Shown here: positions 25,417 through 33,487 of the stretch, piece by piece | Position numbering within the stretch: position 1 is the stretch's first letter | How the letters are laid out: the number at the start of each line of letters is the position of its first letter | Source of the DNA: Bog-532 sp963720945 | GTDB lineage: Bacteria; Actinomycetota; Actinomycetes; Streptosporangiales; Streptosporangiaceae | Direction of reading: 5' to 3' | Assembly (NCBI GenBank): GCA_963720945.1 | Contig: CAVRHH010000031.1 | Location: 124,001 to 188,000, forward strand | Length of the DNA stretch: 64,000 nucleotides | Made by a program: the position numbers and the translations under genes | The notes under the pieces: model-generated | Seen by the model: only the letters and a program-made list of their open reading frames with translations | The model's database searches: none | What the model was told of the DNA's origin: nothing

Positions 25417-26220
25417 GTGACCACATACGCTGACTTCTTCGAGGGCGCGGCGACCGTGGCGGGCGCGCTCATCGGCCTGCTGTTCGTCGCCCTGTCGCTC
25501 TCGCCGGAACGGCTGCGTGATGCCCGGTCGGTCGAGCATCAGGCGATCGCCGCCACCGCCTTCACCGCCCTGGTCGACGCGCTGTTCATCTCGCTGATCG
25601 GGCTGCAGCCGGGCGGCGGGCTTGACTACGGCGCGGTCATCTTCGGCGCGCTCGGCCTCAGCAGCGCGATCGGCCTGGCGCTGCGGCTGTGGCGGTCCCG
25701 CCATCTGGGGCACCTCAGCAACCGCTGGCCCCTCTTCCTGGGCATCATCATGGCCGTCTATGCCGCCCAGCTGGTCAGCGGCATCGTCCCCGCGACCCCG
25801 GCTGGCGCGGCCGACCGGACCGCGACGTTCGTCTACGTCATGTTCGGTGTCGGCATCGCCCGCTCCTGGCAGCTGCTGGGCCTGAGGGGCGGCGGCCTGC
25901 TGGACGAGCTCGGCGCGACCTTCACCCCGCAGATCCGCGGGACCCTGACCCCGCCGGCCTCGGGAGGAGGAGCCCGTCTCCTCCCGATGACCCGCCGGCC
26001 GGGCGGGACGGAGGCACCAGATGACGCAGGCCGCCGGCGGCCCCGGCCAGCCCGCCGCGGCCCGCGGGCCGCGCGTTCCCGGCGCAACCGGCGCGGCGCC
26101 GGCCCGTCATCCGCTGGCGCCGCTCACCGCCGGGGAGACGGCCGCCGCGGCCCGGCTCGCGCTGGACGCCTGCCCCGGCGCCCGCCTGGTGTACTGTGCG
26201 CTGGAAGAGCCGCCCCGTGA
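25417..26220 (+). CDS. Hypothetical membrane protein, 3' part unreliable
   Basis: The first 170 residues look like a real membrane protein with about four helices (TVAGALIGLLFVALSLSP, TALVDALFISLIGLQ, IFGALGLSSAIGLAL, LFLGIIMAVYAAQLVSG). From about residue 185 the sequence becomes Arg/Pro-rich, and it overlaps the amine oxidase start by 200 nt in another frame. The true end is probably near 25,980, with the stop lost or a frameshift. Function unknown. Start GTG 25417. Confidence 0.65.
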   Translation: MTTYADFFEGAATVAGALIGLLFVALSLSPERLRDARSVEHQAIAATAFTALVDALFISLIGLQPGGGLDYGAVIFGALGLSSAIGLALRLWRSRHLGHLSNRWPLFLGIIMAVYAAQLVSGIVPATPAGAADRTATFVYVMFGVGIARSWQLLGLRGGGLLDELGATFTPQIRGTLTPPASGGGARLLPMTRRPGGTEAPDDAGRRRPRPARRGPRAARSRRNRRGAGPSSAGAAHRRGDGRRGPARAGRLPRRPPGVLCAGRAAP

Positions 26221-27976
26221 GACGGTGCTCGGCTGGGACGGCGGCGCCGTGTCCCGGCGGGTGCGGTGCGTCCTGTACGAGCGGCCCGCCCGGATGACCT
26301 GGCTGGTGACCGTGGCGCTGGACACCCGCGCGGTGGTCAGCCGCGTCCCGGCGCCCGGCGTGCAGCCGCCGATCATGTCCGAGGAGTGGACCGGCAACGC
26401 GGACCAGATCAAGGCCGATCCGGGCTTCCGCGCGGCCCTGGCGCGGCGCGGGATCACCGACCTGGCCCAGGTCCAGGTCGACCCGTGGCCGGCCAGCAAC
26501 TTCGGGCTGTCGGTGGACCGCTCCGGGCGCCGGCTCGCCCGCGGTGTCGCCTACGTGCTGGACGGGCCCGGCAGCAACCCCTACGCCCGGCCCGTGGAGA
26601 ACCTGGTGGCCATCCTGGACCGCGACACCGGCGAGGTCATCGAGCTGATCGACGGCGACGTGGTGCCCATCCCGGCCGCCCCGGGCCGGTACGACGCCGC
26701 CAGCGTCGGCGCCCGGCGCGAGCTGGCGCCGCTGGAGATCCGCCAGCCGGACGGGCCCGGCTTCACCGTCGACGACGGGCAGCTTCGCTGGGGGCCCTGG
26801 CAGCTGCGGGTGTCGATGCACCCGATCGAGGGCCTCGTGCTGCATGAGATCTGCTACATCGAGGGCGGCCGGGCCCGGCCCGTGCTGTACCGGGCCAGCA
26901 TGGCCGAGATGATCGTGCCCTACGGGTCGACGGCGCCCAGCCACTGGTGGAAGAACGCGTTCGACGCCGGCGACGCCGGCCTCGGCAAGACGGCCGCCTC
27001 GCTCGGCCCCGGCTGTGACTGCCTGGGCGAGGTCGTCTACCTGAACGCCGTCACCACGGAGGAAGACGGCACCGCGAACGTCCTGGAGAACGCCATCTGC
27101 CTGCACGAGGAGGACTACGGGATCCTCTGGAAACACGTGGACGCCCCGAACGAGGCCGCCGAGGTGCGCCGGTCCCGCCGGATGGTCGTCTCCTTCATCG
27201 CTACCGTCGGCAACTACGAGTACGGCTTCTTCTGGTACTTCTACCTCGACGGCACGATCCAGGCCGAGGTCAAGCTGACCGGCATCATCCAGACGCAGGC
27301 GACCGAGCGCGGCGCGCGGGTTCCTTACGCGAACCCGGTCACCCCGGAACTGGCGGGCCCGCACCACCAGCACCTGTTCTGTTTCCGGCTCGACATGTCC
27401 GTCGACGGCCCGGCGAACTCCGTCTATGAGGTGGACGCGATCGGTGTCCCGTTCGGTCCGGACAATCCCTACGGCAACGCGTTCACCTACCGCGCCACCC
27501 TGCTGGAGACCGAGGCCGCCGCGCAGCGGCTGGCGGCGCCGGACCGAGCCCGTTACTGGAAGATCGTCAATCACGGGTCGCTGAACGCCTGCGGCGAGCC
27601 GGTCGCCTACACGCTCATCCCGCAGCCCAGCGCGCCGCTGCTGGCCCAGGACGCGGCGCCGGTCACCGCGCGCGCCACGTTCGCCACCCGGCACCTGTGG
27701 GTCACCCCGGCCCGGCCGGACGAGCGCCGCCCGGCCGGTGAGTTCCCGAACCAGAGCCCCGGCGGGGACGGCCTGCCCGCCTGGACGGCCGCGGACCGGC
27801 CGGTCACCGACACCAGCATCGCGGTCTGGCACACGGTCGGCACGACCCACTTCTGCCGCCCGGAGGACTTCCCGGTGATGCCCGTCGAGTACGTGGGCTT
27901 CACGCTGAAGCCGTTCGGTTTCTTCGACCGCAATCCCGCCCTTGATCTGGCCCCACCTGGCGATTGTCAGCCGTGA
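26021..27976 (+). CDS. Copper-containing primary amine oxidase
   Basis: A 651-residue enzyme that oxidises primary amines to aldehydes, H2O2 and ammonia. The topaquinone precursor Tyr is Y399 in VGNYEYGF. Copper ligands are H449 and H451 (HHQH) and H610 (TTHF). The catalytic base is D315 (AFDAGDAGLG). The N-terminal N2/N3 domains are present. No signal peptide, so intracellular like the Arthrobacter enzyme. The start is ATG 26021; the first 30 residues are low-complexity, so a later start is possible. It precedes the redox-signalling operon by about 100 nt. Confidence 0.92.
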   Translation: MTQAAGGPGQPAAARGPRVPGATGAAPARHPLAPLTAGETAAAARLALDACPGARLVYCALEEPPRETVLGWDGGAVSRRVRCVLYERPARMTWLVTVALDTRAVVSRVPAPGVQPPIMSEEWTGNADQIKADPGFRAALARRGITDLAQVQVDPWPASNFGLSVDRSGRRLARGVAYVLDGPGSNPYARPVENLVAILDRDTGEVIELIDGDVVPIPAAPGRYDAASVGARRELAPLEIRQPDGPGFTVDDGQLRWGPWQLRVSMHPIEGLVLHEICYIEGGRARPVLYRASMAEMIVPYGSTAPSHWWKNAFDAGDAGLGKTAASLGPGCDCLGEVVYLNAVTTEEDGTANVLENAICLHEEDYGILWKHVDAPNEAAEVRRSRRMVVSFIATVGNYEYGFFWYFYLDGTIQAEVKLTGIIQTQATERGARVPYANPVTPELAGPHHQHLFCFRLDMSVDGPANSVYEVDAIGVPFGPDNPYGNAFTYRATLLETEAAAQRLAAPDRARYWKIVNHGSLNACGEPVAYTLIPQPSAPLLAQDAAPVTARATFATRHLWVTPARPDERRPAGEFPNQSPGGDGLPAWTAADRPVTDTSIAVWHTVGTTHFCRPEDFPVMPVEYVGFTLKPFGFFDRNPALDLAPPGDCQP

Positions 27977-28124
27977 TCCCGCCCGTTGGCCGCCGCCCGT
28001 TACGCGGCGAGCGGACACCGCGAGGGGGCATTCCGGGCAGCGGGAACTTACGATGGCTGGGTATGCCCGCATCAGTGACGCCGCGGACGACGTATCCCGC
28101 CCCGACGAACCCCACGGAGCGCCC

Positions 28125-29807
28125 ATGCCGCCGAACGCCCCCGCCGACGCGGGACGCGTCGCGATCCTGACCGTCGACGACGATCCGGACGTGTCCCGCG
28201 CGGTGGCCCGTGACCTCCGGCGCCGTTACGGCAGCCAGTACCGGATCGTGCGCGCGGAGTCCGGCCAGTCCGCGCTGGACGCCCTGCACGAGCTGAAGCT
28301 GCGCGGCGACCAGGTCGCGGTCATCCTGGCCGACTACCGGATGCCGCAGATGAACGGCGTCGAGTTCCTGGAACGCGCGATGGACGTGTACCCCGGCGCC
28401 CGGCGCATCCTGCTCACCGCCTACGCCGACACCGGCGCCGCCATCGACGCGATCAACGTCGTCGACCTCGACCATTACCTGCTCAAGCCCTGGGATCCGC
28501 CGGAGGAGAAGCTGTACCCGGTGGTGGACACGCTGCTGGAGACCTGGCGGTCCTCCGACCATCACGTGATCCCGGAGATCAAGGTCATCGGGCACCGCTG
28601 GTCGGCGCGGTCCTCCGAGGTGCGCGAGTTCCTGGCCCGCAACCAGGTGCCCTACCGCTGGTTCTCCGCCGAGGAGCCGGAGGGCAGGCGGCTGCTGGAG
28701 GCGGCCGACGAGGACGGGCTCACGCTGCCCGTGGTGATCACGCTAGAGCACGAGGTCCTGGTCGCGCCGTCGGACGCGGAACTGGCCGGTCACGTGGGTC
28801 TGGCCACCACCCCGTCGGCCGACTTCTACGACCTCATCGTGATCGGCGGCGGCCCGGCCGGCCTCGGCGCGGCCGTGTATGGCGCGTCCGAAGGCCTGCG
28901 GACCGTGCTGCTGGAGCGGACCGCGACCGGCGGCCAGGCCGGCCAGAGCTCCCGGATCGAGAACTACCTGGGGTTCCCGGACGGGGTCTCCGGCTCGCAG
29001 CTGACCACCCGGGCCCGGCGGCAGGCGGCCAAGTTCGGTGCCGAGGTGCTCACCACCCGCGAGGTGACCGGCCTGGAGGTCAACGGCTCGGCCCGGACCG
29101 TCCGCTTCTCCGACGGGTCCGCGCTGGACGCGCACAGCGTGATCCTGTCCACCGGGGTGGAGTACCGGCGGCACGGCGCGCCGGGGCTGGAGGCGCTGAC
29201 CGGCTGCGGGGTCTACTACGGCTCCGCGCTGACCGAGGCGGCCGGCTGCGCCGGCAACGACGTCTACATCGTGGGCGCCGCCAACTCTGCCGGGCAGGCC
29301 GCGGTCTACCTGGCCCGCGGCGCCCGGTCGGTAACCATCCTGGTCCGCGGGCCGTCCTTGACCAAGTCCATGTCGCACTACCTCATCGAGCAGGTCAACA
29401 GCGTCCCGAACATCACCGTGCGCACCTGCACCGAGGTCGTCGGCGCCCGCGGCGGCGACCACCTGGAGGGCCTCACGCTCCGCGACGCCAACACCGGCGC
29501 CACCGAAGAGGTCGACGCGTCCTGGCTGTTCGTCTTCATCGGGGCCGCGCCGCTGACCGGCTGGCTGGACGGCGTGGTGCTGCGCGACGAGCACGGCTTC
29601 GTGCTGGCCGGCCCCGATCTGGCCATCGGCGGTGAGCAGCCGGCGGAATGGCCGCTGGACCGTCCGCCTTATCACCTGGAGACCAGCGTTCCCGGCGTAT
29701 TCGTGGCCGGCGACGTCCACGCCGAATCCGCCAAGCGCGTCGCCTCCGCCGTCGGTGAGGGCGCCATGGCCGTCATGCTCGTTCATCGTTATCTGGAGAA
29801 GCTGTGA
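28125..29807 (+). CDS. Receiver domain fused to thioredoxin-reductase-like flavoprotein
   Basis: An N-terminal response-regulator receiver domain (VDDDPDVSRAV; phospho-acceptor D70 in ILADYRMP; LTAY; LLKPW) is followed by a linker thioredoxin-like region (VIGHRWSARSSEVREFL) and a two-domain NAD(P)H/FAD reductase (IVIGGGPAGLGAAVYG about residue 240; VYIVGAANSAGQAAV). The CxxC redox pair of true thioredoxin reductases is absent; GVYYGSAL stands in its place. Start ATG 28125 with GGAG; ATG 28053 is an alternative. The stop overlaps the next start (GTGA), giving translational coupling with the histidine kinase. Confidence 0.9.
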   Translation: MPPNAPADAGRVAILTVDDDPDVSRAVARDLRRRYGSQYRIVRAESGQSALDALHELKLRGDQVAVILADYRMPQMNGVEFLERAMDVYPGARRILLTAYADTGAAIDAINVVDLDHYLLKPWDPPEEKLYPVVDTLLETWRSSDHHVIPEIKVIGHRWSARSSEVREFLARNQVPYRWFSAEEPEGRRLLEAADEDGLTLPVVITLEHEVLVAPSDAELAGHVGLATTPSADFYDLIVIGGGPAGLGAAVYGASEGLRTVLLERTATGGQAGQSSRIENYLGFPDGVSGSQLTTRARRQAAKFGAEVLTTREVTGLEVNGSARTVRFSDGSALDAHSVILSTGVEYRRHGAPGLEALTGCGVYYGSALTEAAGCAGNDVYIVGAANSAGQAAVYLARGARSVTILVRGPSLTKSMSHYLIEQVNSVPNITVRTCTEVVGARGGDHLEGLTLRDANTGATEEVDASWLFVFIGAAPLTGWLDGVVLRDEHGFVLAGPDLAIGGEQPAEWPLDRPPYHLETSVPGVFVAGDVHAESAKRVASAVGEGAMAVMLVHRYLEKL

Positions 29808-31360
29808 CCGCAGACCAGTCCCAGCCCAGCCCGGCCGCCTGCCGGCCGGACGAGCTGCGTTCCCTCTTCCTGTTCGAGAAGCTGAGCCCGGACCAGCTGG
29901 AGTGGCTGTGCCAAGAGGGCCGCGTCGAGACGATCCCGGCCGGCCCCGTGTACACCGAGGGCGATCCGGCCACCTGCTTCTACGTCCTGCTCGAGGGAAC
30001 CCTGGTGCTGCTGCGCCGGGTGGGCGACGACGACATCGAGGTGAACCGGACCTCCAACCGCGGCGTCTACGCGGGCGCGTTCCAGGCCTACCTGGGTGAG
30101 CGGGCCCCCAAGGTGTACAACAGCTCGCTGCGGGTGACCGTGCCGTCCCGCTTCTTCGTGCTGGACGCGGCCTGCTTCGCCGAGATGATGACCACCTGGT
30201 TCCCGACCGCCGTGCACCTGCTGGAGGGCGCGTTCTTCGGTAACAAGGCGGCTAACCAGGCCGTCAGCCAGCGGGAGCGGCTGCTGGCCCTGGGCTCACT
30301 GTCGGCCGGCCTGACCCACGAGCTGAACAATCCCGCCGCCGCCGCGGTCCGGGCCACGTCGGCGCTGCGCGAGCGGGTCGCCGGGATGCGGCACAAGCTC
30401 GGCATGCTGACCAAGAAGTCCTACCATCAGGACACGCTGGACAGCCTGATGGATGTGCAGGAACGGGCCGTGGAGCGGGTCTCCAAGGCGCCGGTGCTCG
30501 GCCCGATGGAGGCCTCCGACGCCGAGGACGCGATCGCCGACTGGCTCGACGGGTACGGCATCGAGGGCGCCTGGAACCTGGCGCCGGTCCTGGTCCAGGC
30601 CGGGCTGGACACCGAATGGCTTGATGCGGTGGCCGACATCGTGGGACCGGACGGCCTGGAAGGCGCGGTCCGGTGGCTGACCTACACGGTCGAGACCGAG
30701 CTGCTGATGAACGAGATCCAGGACTCCACCGGCCGGATCATGCACCTGGTCGGCGCGGCCAAGCAGTACTCCCAGCTGGACCGGGCCCCGTACCAGGAGG
30801 TCGACGTGCACGACCTGCTGGACAGCACGCTGCTGATGCTCGGCGCCAAGATCGGCCCGGACATCACGGTGGTCAAGGACTACGACCGGACGCTGCCGAG
30901 GATCCCCGCGTACGCGGCCGAGCTCAACCAGGTCTGGACGAACCTGATCGACAACGCCGTCTCCGCCATGGGCGGGCACGGCCGGCTCACCGTGCGCACC
31001 GCGATGGACCGCGACAAGCTGCTCGTCGAGTTCGGCGACACCGGCCCGGGTGTCCCGGCCGATATCCAGTCGCGTATCTTCGAGCCGTTCTTCACCACCA
31101 AGCCGGTCGGCGAGGGCACCGGGCTGGGGCTCGACATTTCCTGGCGGATCATCGCCAAGAAGCACCACGGGGAGATCAACGTTTTCTCATCCCCCGGCGA
31201 CACGAAGTTCCGGGTCTGGCTGCCCCTGACGGCCCCAGAGCGAGACAGCGCCCCGGAGACCGGCAGCGCCGCGGACGGCGCCCCGGAGACCAGCAGCGCC
31301 CCGGAGACCAGCAGCGCCCCGGACGGCGCCCCGGACACGAACAGGAAGGAGACCGCATGA
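29804..31360 (+). CDS. Sensor histidine kinase with cyclic-nucleotide-binding domain
   Basis: A 518-residue soluble kinase. Residues 15-125 form a CAP/cNMP-type sensor (LFLFEKLSPDQLEWL ... VYTEGDPATCFYVLLEGTL). The H box LTHELNNPAA has the phospho-acceptor H172. The N box (NLIDNAVSAMGG), G1 (GDTGPGVP), F (FEPFFTTK) and G2 (GTGLGLD) boxes complete a full HATPase. The last 40 residues are a repetitive Ala-Pro-Glu-Thr-Ser tail. No membrane segment. It is coupled by 4-nt overlaps to the receiver-flavoprotein upstream and the UBP zinc finger downstream, so it likely phosphorylates that receiver. Confidence 0.9.
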   Translation: MTADQSQPSPAACRPDELRSLFLFEKLSPDQLEWLCQEGRVETIPAGPVYTEGDPATCFYVLLEGTLVLLRRVGDDDIEVNRTSNRGVYAGAFQAYLGERAPKVYNSSLRVTVPSRFFVLDAACFAEMMTTWFPTAVHLLEGAFFGNKAANQAVSQRERLLALGSLSAGLTHELNNPAAAAVRATSALRERVAGMRHKLGMLTKKSYHQDTLDSLMDVQERAVERVSKAPVLGPMEASDAEDAIADWLDGYGIEGAWNLAPVLVQAGLDTEWLDAVADIVGPDGLEGAVRWLTYTVETELLMNEIQDSTGRIMHLVGAAKQYSQLDRAPYQEVDVHDLLDSTLLMLGAKIGPDITVVKDYDRTLPRIPAYAAELNQVWTNLIDNAVSAMGGHGRLTVRTAMDRDKLLVEFGDTGPGVPADIQSRIFEPFFTTKPVGEGTGLGLDISWRIIAKKHHGEINVFSSPGDTKFRVWLPLTAPERDSAPETGSAADGAPETSSAPETSSAPDGAPDTNRKETA

Positions 31361-31713
31361 GCAGCGAGGTACCCGGCGTCGACCCGTCCGTGCCACCCAG
31401 CGGGAACGGCTGCGTCGAGTGCAACGCGACGGGCGGCTGGTGGTTCCACCTGCGGCGGTGCGCCCAGTGCGGGCACATCGGCTGCTGCGACTCCTCGCCG
31501 TCCCAGCATGCCAGCGTGCACGCCAAGGAGACCGGCCACGCGGTCATCCAGAGCTTCGAGCCGCACGAGGAGTGGTTCTGGAGCTACCCGGACGACCGGC
31601 TGTACGAGCGCGGACCCGAGCTGGCGCCGCCGCACCATCACCCGGTCAGCCAGACCACGCCCGGCCCGGCCGACCGGGTCCCCGCCGACTGGCAGGCCCA
31701 CCTGCACTACTAG
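31357..31713 (+). CDS. UBP-type zinc finger protein
   Basis: A 118-residue protein whose core (CVECNATGGWW, LRRCAQCGHIGCCDSSPSQH, HAKETGH) is the UBP zinc finger, which in eukaryotes binds the ubiquitin C-terminus. Bacterial versions have no known ubiquitin partner. The C-terminal region is Trp/His-rich (EEWFWSYPDDRL ... PPHHHP). ATG 31357 overlaps the kinase stop (ATGA), so it is the third gene of the coupled operon, a recurring actinobacterial association. Confidence 0.88.
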   Translation: MSSEVPGVDPSVPPSGNGCVECNATGGWWFHLRRCAQCGHIGCCDSSPSQHASVHAKETGHAVIQSFEPHEEWFWSYPDDRLYERGPELAPPHHHPVSQTTPGPADRVPADWQAHLHY

Positions 31714-31717
31714 CTCG

Positions 31718-31795
31718 CCACCAGCCACTCCAGGCCCACGAGCCGCACCAGGCCCACCACCAGCCACTCCAGGCCCACGAGCCGCACCAGGCCGA
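31718..31795. repeat. Two 39-bp tandem repeats
   Basis: Copies at 31718-31756 and 31757-31795 differ at one position near the end; a shortened third copy runs to about 31825. They lie between convergent genes. Confidence 0.85.
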
Positions 31796-31857
31796 CCACC
31801 AAGCCCACCAGCCGCACCAGGCCCGGCCGCTCCTCAGGCCACGCCAGGCTCGTCCGT

Positions 31858-32340
31858 TCACCAGTCCATCGATGTGCTGGTGAAATGGCTCAGCGTGTCG
31901 ACGTCATCAGGCTGGTAGACGTGCCGCGGCGGGGTCTCGAACGTCGCGTACGGCGTCACCCGCAGCACGATCCGCTTCTCCTCGCGCGCCATCTTCTCGA
32001 TCGCCGGGATCTTGACCGCGGGCATCGGCTCGCCGGCCATCAGGTCGATGACCCGGCGCAGCATGTCGGCCCCCTGGGCCGGGTCGTCTTCCCGCTTCGC
32101 CATCCCGTAGACCTGCAGGTACGTCACGGGCCACTGCTCGTTCAGCACGCAGATGCTCACGCGGGGATCCCGCTGCACGGCCTTGGCCTTGGCCCGCTCG
32201 GCCATGGTGGAGATCAGCATGTCGTCGCCGTCCATGACGTAGTAGACGATGGTCATGGCCGGCCCATGCTCCCGGCGGTTATAGCCGAAGACACAGGTCC
32301 GGTGGTCCCTGACAAACTGCCGGCGTTCCTCGCGATTCAT
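31858..32340 (-). CDS. PPOX-class (pyridoxamine 5'-phosphate oxidase family) protein
   Basis: A 160-residue flavin/F420-binding split-barrel protein: CVFGYNRREHGPAMTIVYYV, then DDMLISTMAERAKAKAVQRD and VSICVLNEQWPVTYLQVYG. This pattern (barrel strands plus the basic loop RAKAKAVQRDP) is that of F420- or FMN-dependent reductases. The substrate is unknown. Start ATG 32340, 90 nt from the divergent alcohol dehydrogenase gene. Confidence 0.87.
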   Translation of the reverse strand: MNREERRQFVRDHRTCVFGYNRREHGPAMTIVYYVMDGDDMLISTMAERAKAKAVQRDPRVSICVLNEQWPVTYLQVYGMAKREDDPAQGADMLRRVIDLMAGEPMPAVKIPAIEKMAREEKRIVLRVTPYATFETPPRHVYQPDDVDTLSHFTSTSMDW

Positions 32341-32430
32341 CCTCTGCCTGCTCCTTGCGAACGTTTGCGGACCTCTAGTCTCGCGCGTACCGGCTGACCG
32401 CTCCGCAGCCGGGGGCCGTAACGTAGGCGC

Positions 32431-33429
32431 ATGCGCGCATGGGTTGTGGCCAAGCCCGGGCCAATGTCGTCCGGGCCACTGGAACTGACCGACCGGCCGG
32501 TCCCCGAACCCGGTCCGGGCCAACTGCTGATCAAGGTCATCGCGTGCGGCGTCTGCCGTACCGACCTGCACCTGGCCGAGGGTGACCTGCCGCCGCACCA
32601 CCCGCGGATGACCCCCGGCCACGAGGTCGTCGGGCAGGTCACGGCGACCGGCCCGGGCACCACCCGGTTCCGGGCCGGTGACCGGGTCGGCGCGGCCTGG
32701 CTGGCCGGCACCGACGGGTCGTGCCGGTTCTGCCGCCGCGGCCAGGAGAACCTCTGCCCGGGATCCACCTACACCGGGTGGGACATCCACGGCGGGTACG
32801 CCGAGTACCTCACCGTGGCGGATGCCTTCGCGCACCCGCTCCCGGGCGGCTTCAGTGACACGGAGGTCGCGCCGCTGCTGTGCGCGGGCATCATCGGCTA
32901 CCGGGCCCTGGTTCGCGCCGAAGTCCCGCCGGGCGGCACTCTCGGCATCTGGGGGTTCGGCGGCTCGGCCCACTTGGCCGCGCAGGTCGCCATGGCCCAG
33001 GGCGCCCAGGTGCACGTCTTCACCCGCGCGCCCGCCGCGCGTGACCTGGCCCGCAGCCTGGGCGCGGCATCGGTCCAGGACTCGTTCGACCCCTCACCGG
33101 TGCCGCTGGACTCGGCCATCCTGTTCGCCCCGGTCGGCAGCATCGTGCCCGCGGCGCTGGCCGCGCTGGACCGCAACGGGACGCTCGCGATCGCCGGGAT
33201 CTACCTGACCGACATCCCGTCGCTCAACTACGAGAAGCACCTGTTCCAGGAACGGAACCTGCGCAGCGTCACCTCCAACACACGCGGCGACGCCCAGGAG
33301 TTCCTCACCCTGGCCGAACGCCTCAAGATCAAGGTGACGACGACCCCGTACCCGTTCAGCCAGGCGGACCAGGCCCTCGCCGACCTCGAAGCCGAACGCG
33401 TCCACGGCGCTGCCGTGCTGCAGATGTGA
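32431..33429 (+). CDS. Zinc-dependent alcohol dehydrogenase
   Basis: A 332-residue medium-chain dehydrogenase. Catalytic zinc ligands are in CGVCRTDLH and PGHE, the structural zinc region is SCRFCRRGQENLC, and the NAD-binding glycines are in WGFGGSAHLAAQ. Close to AdhA/AdhP-type enzymes that oxidise ethanol and similar alcohols. The start is ATG 32431. The length is normal. Confidence 0.9.
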   Translation: MRAWVVAKPGPMSSGPLELTDRPVPEPGPGQLLIKVIACGVCRTDLHLAEGDLPPHHPRMTPGHEVVGQVTATGPGTTRFRAGDRVGAAWLAGTDGSCRFCRRGQENLCPGSTYTGWDIHGGYAEYLTVADAFAHPLPGGFSDTEVAPLLCAGIIGYRALVRAEVPPGGTLGIWGFGGSAHLAAQVAMAQGAQVHVFTRAPAARDLARSLGAASVQDSFDPSPVPLDSAILFAPVGSIVPAALAALDRNGTLAIAGIYLTDIPSLNYEKHLFQERNLRSVTSNTRGDAQEFLTLAERLKIKVTTTPYPFSQADQALADLEAERVHGAAVLQM

Positions 33430-33487
33430 GCGCCGCCGCCGCCCGTCCCGCGGCAGCACAGACATCCGCTCCCGCTGCGGCCGCGTC

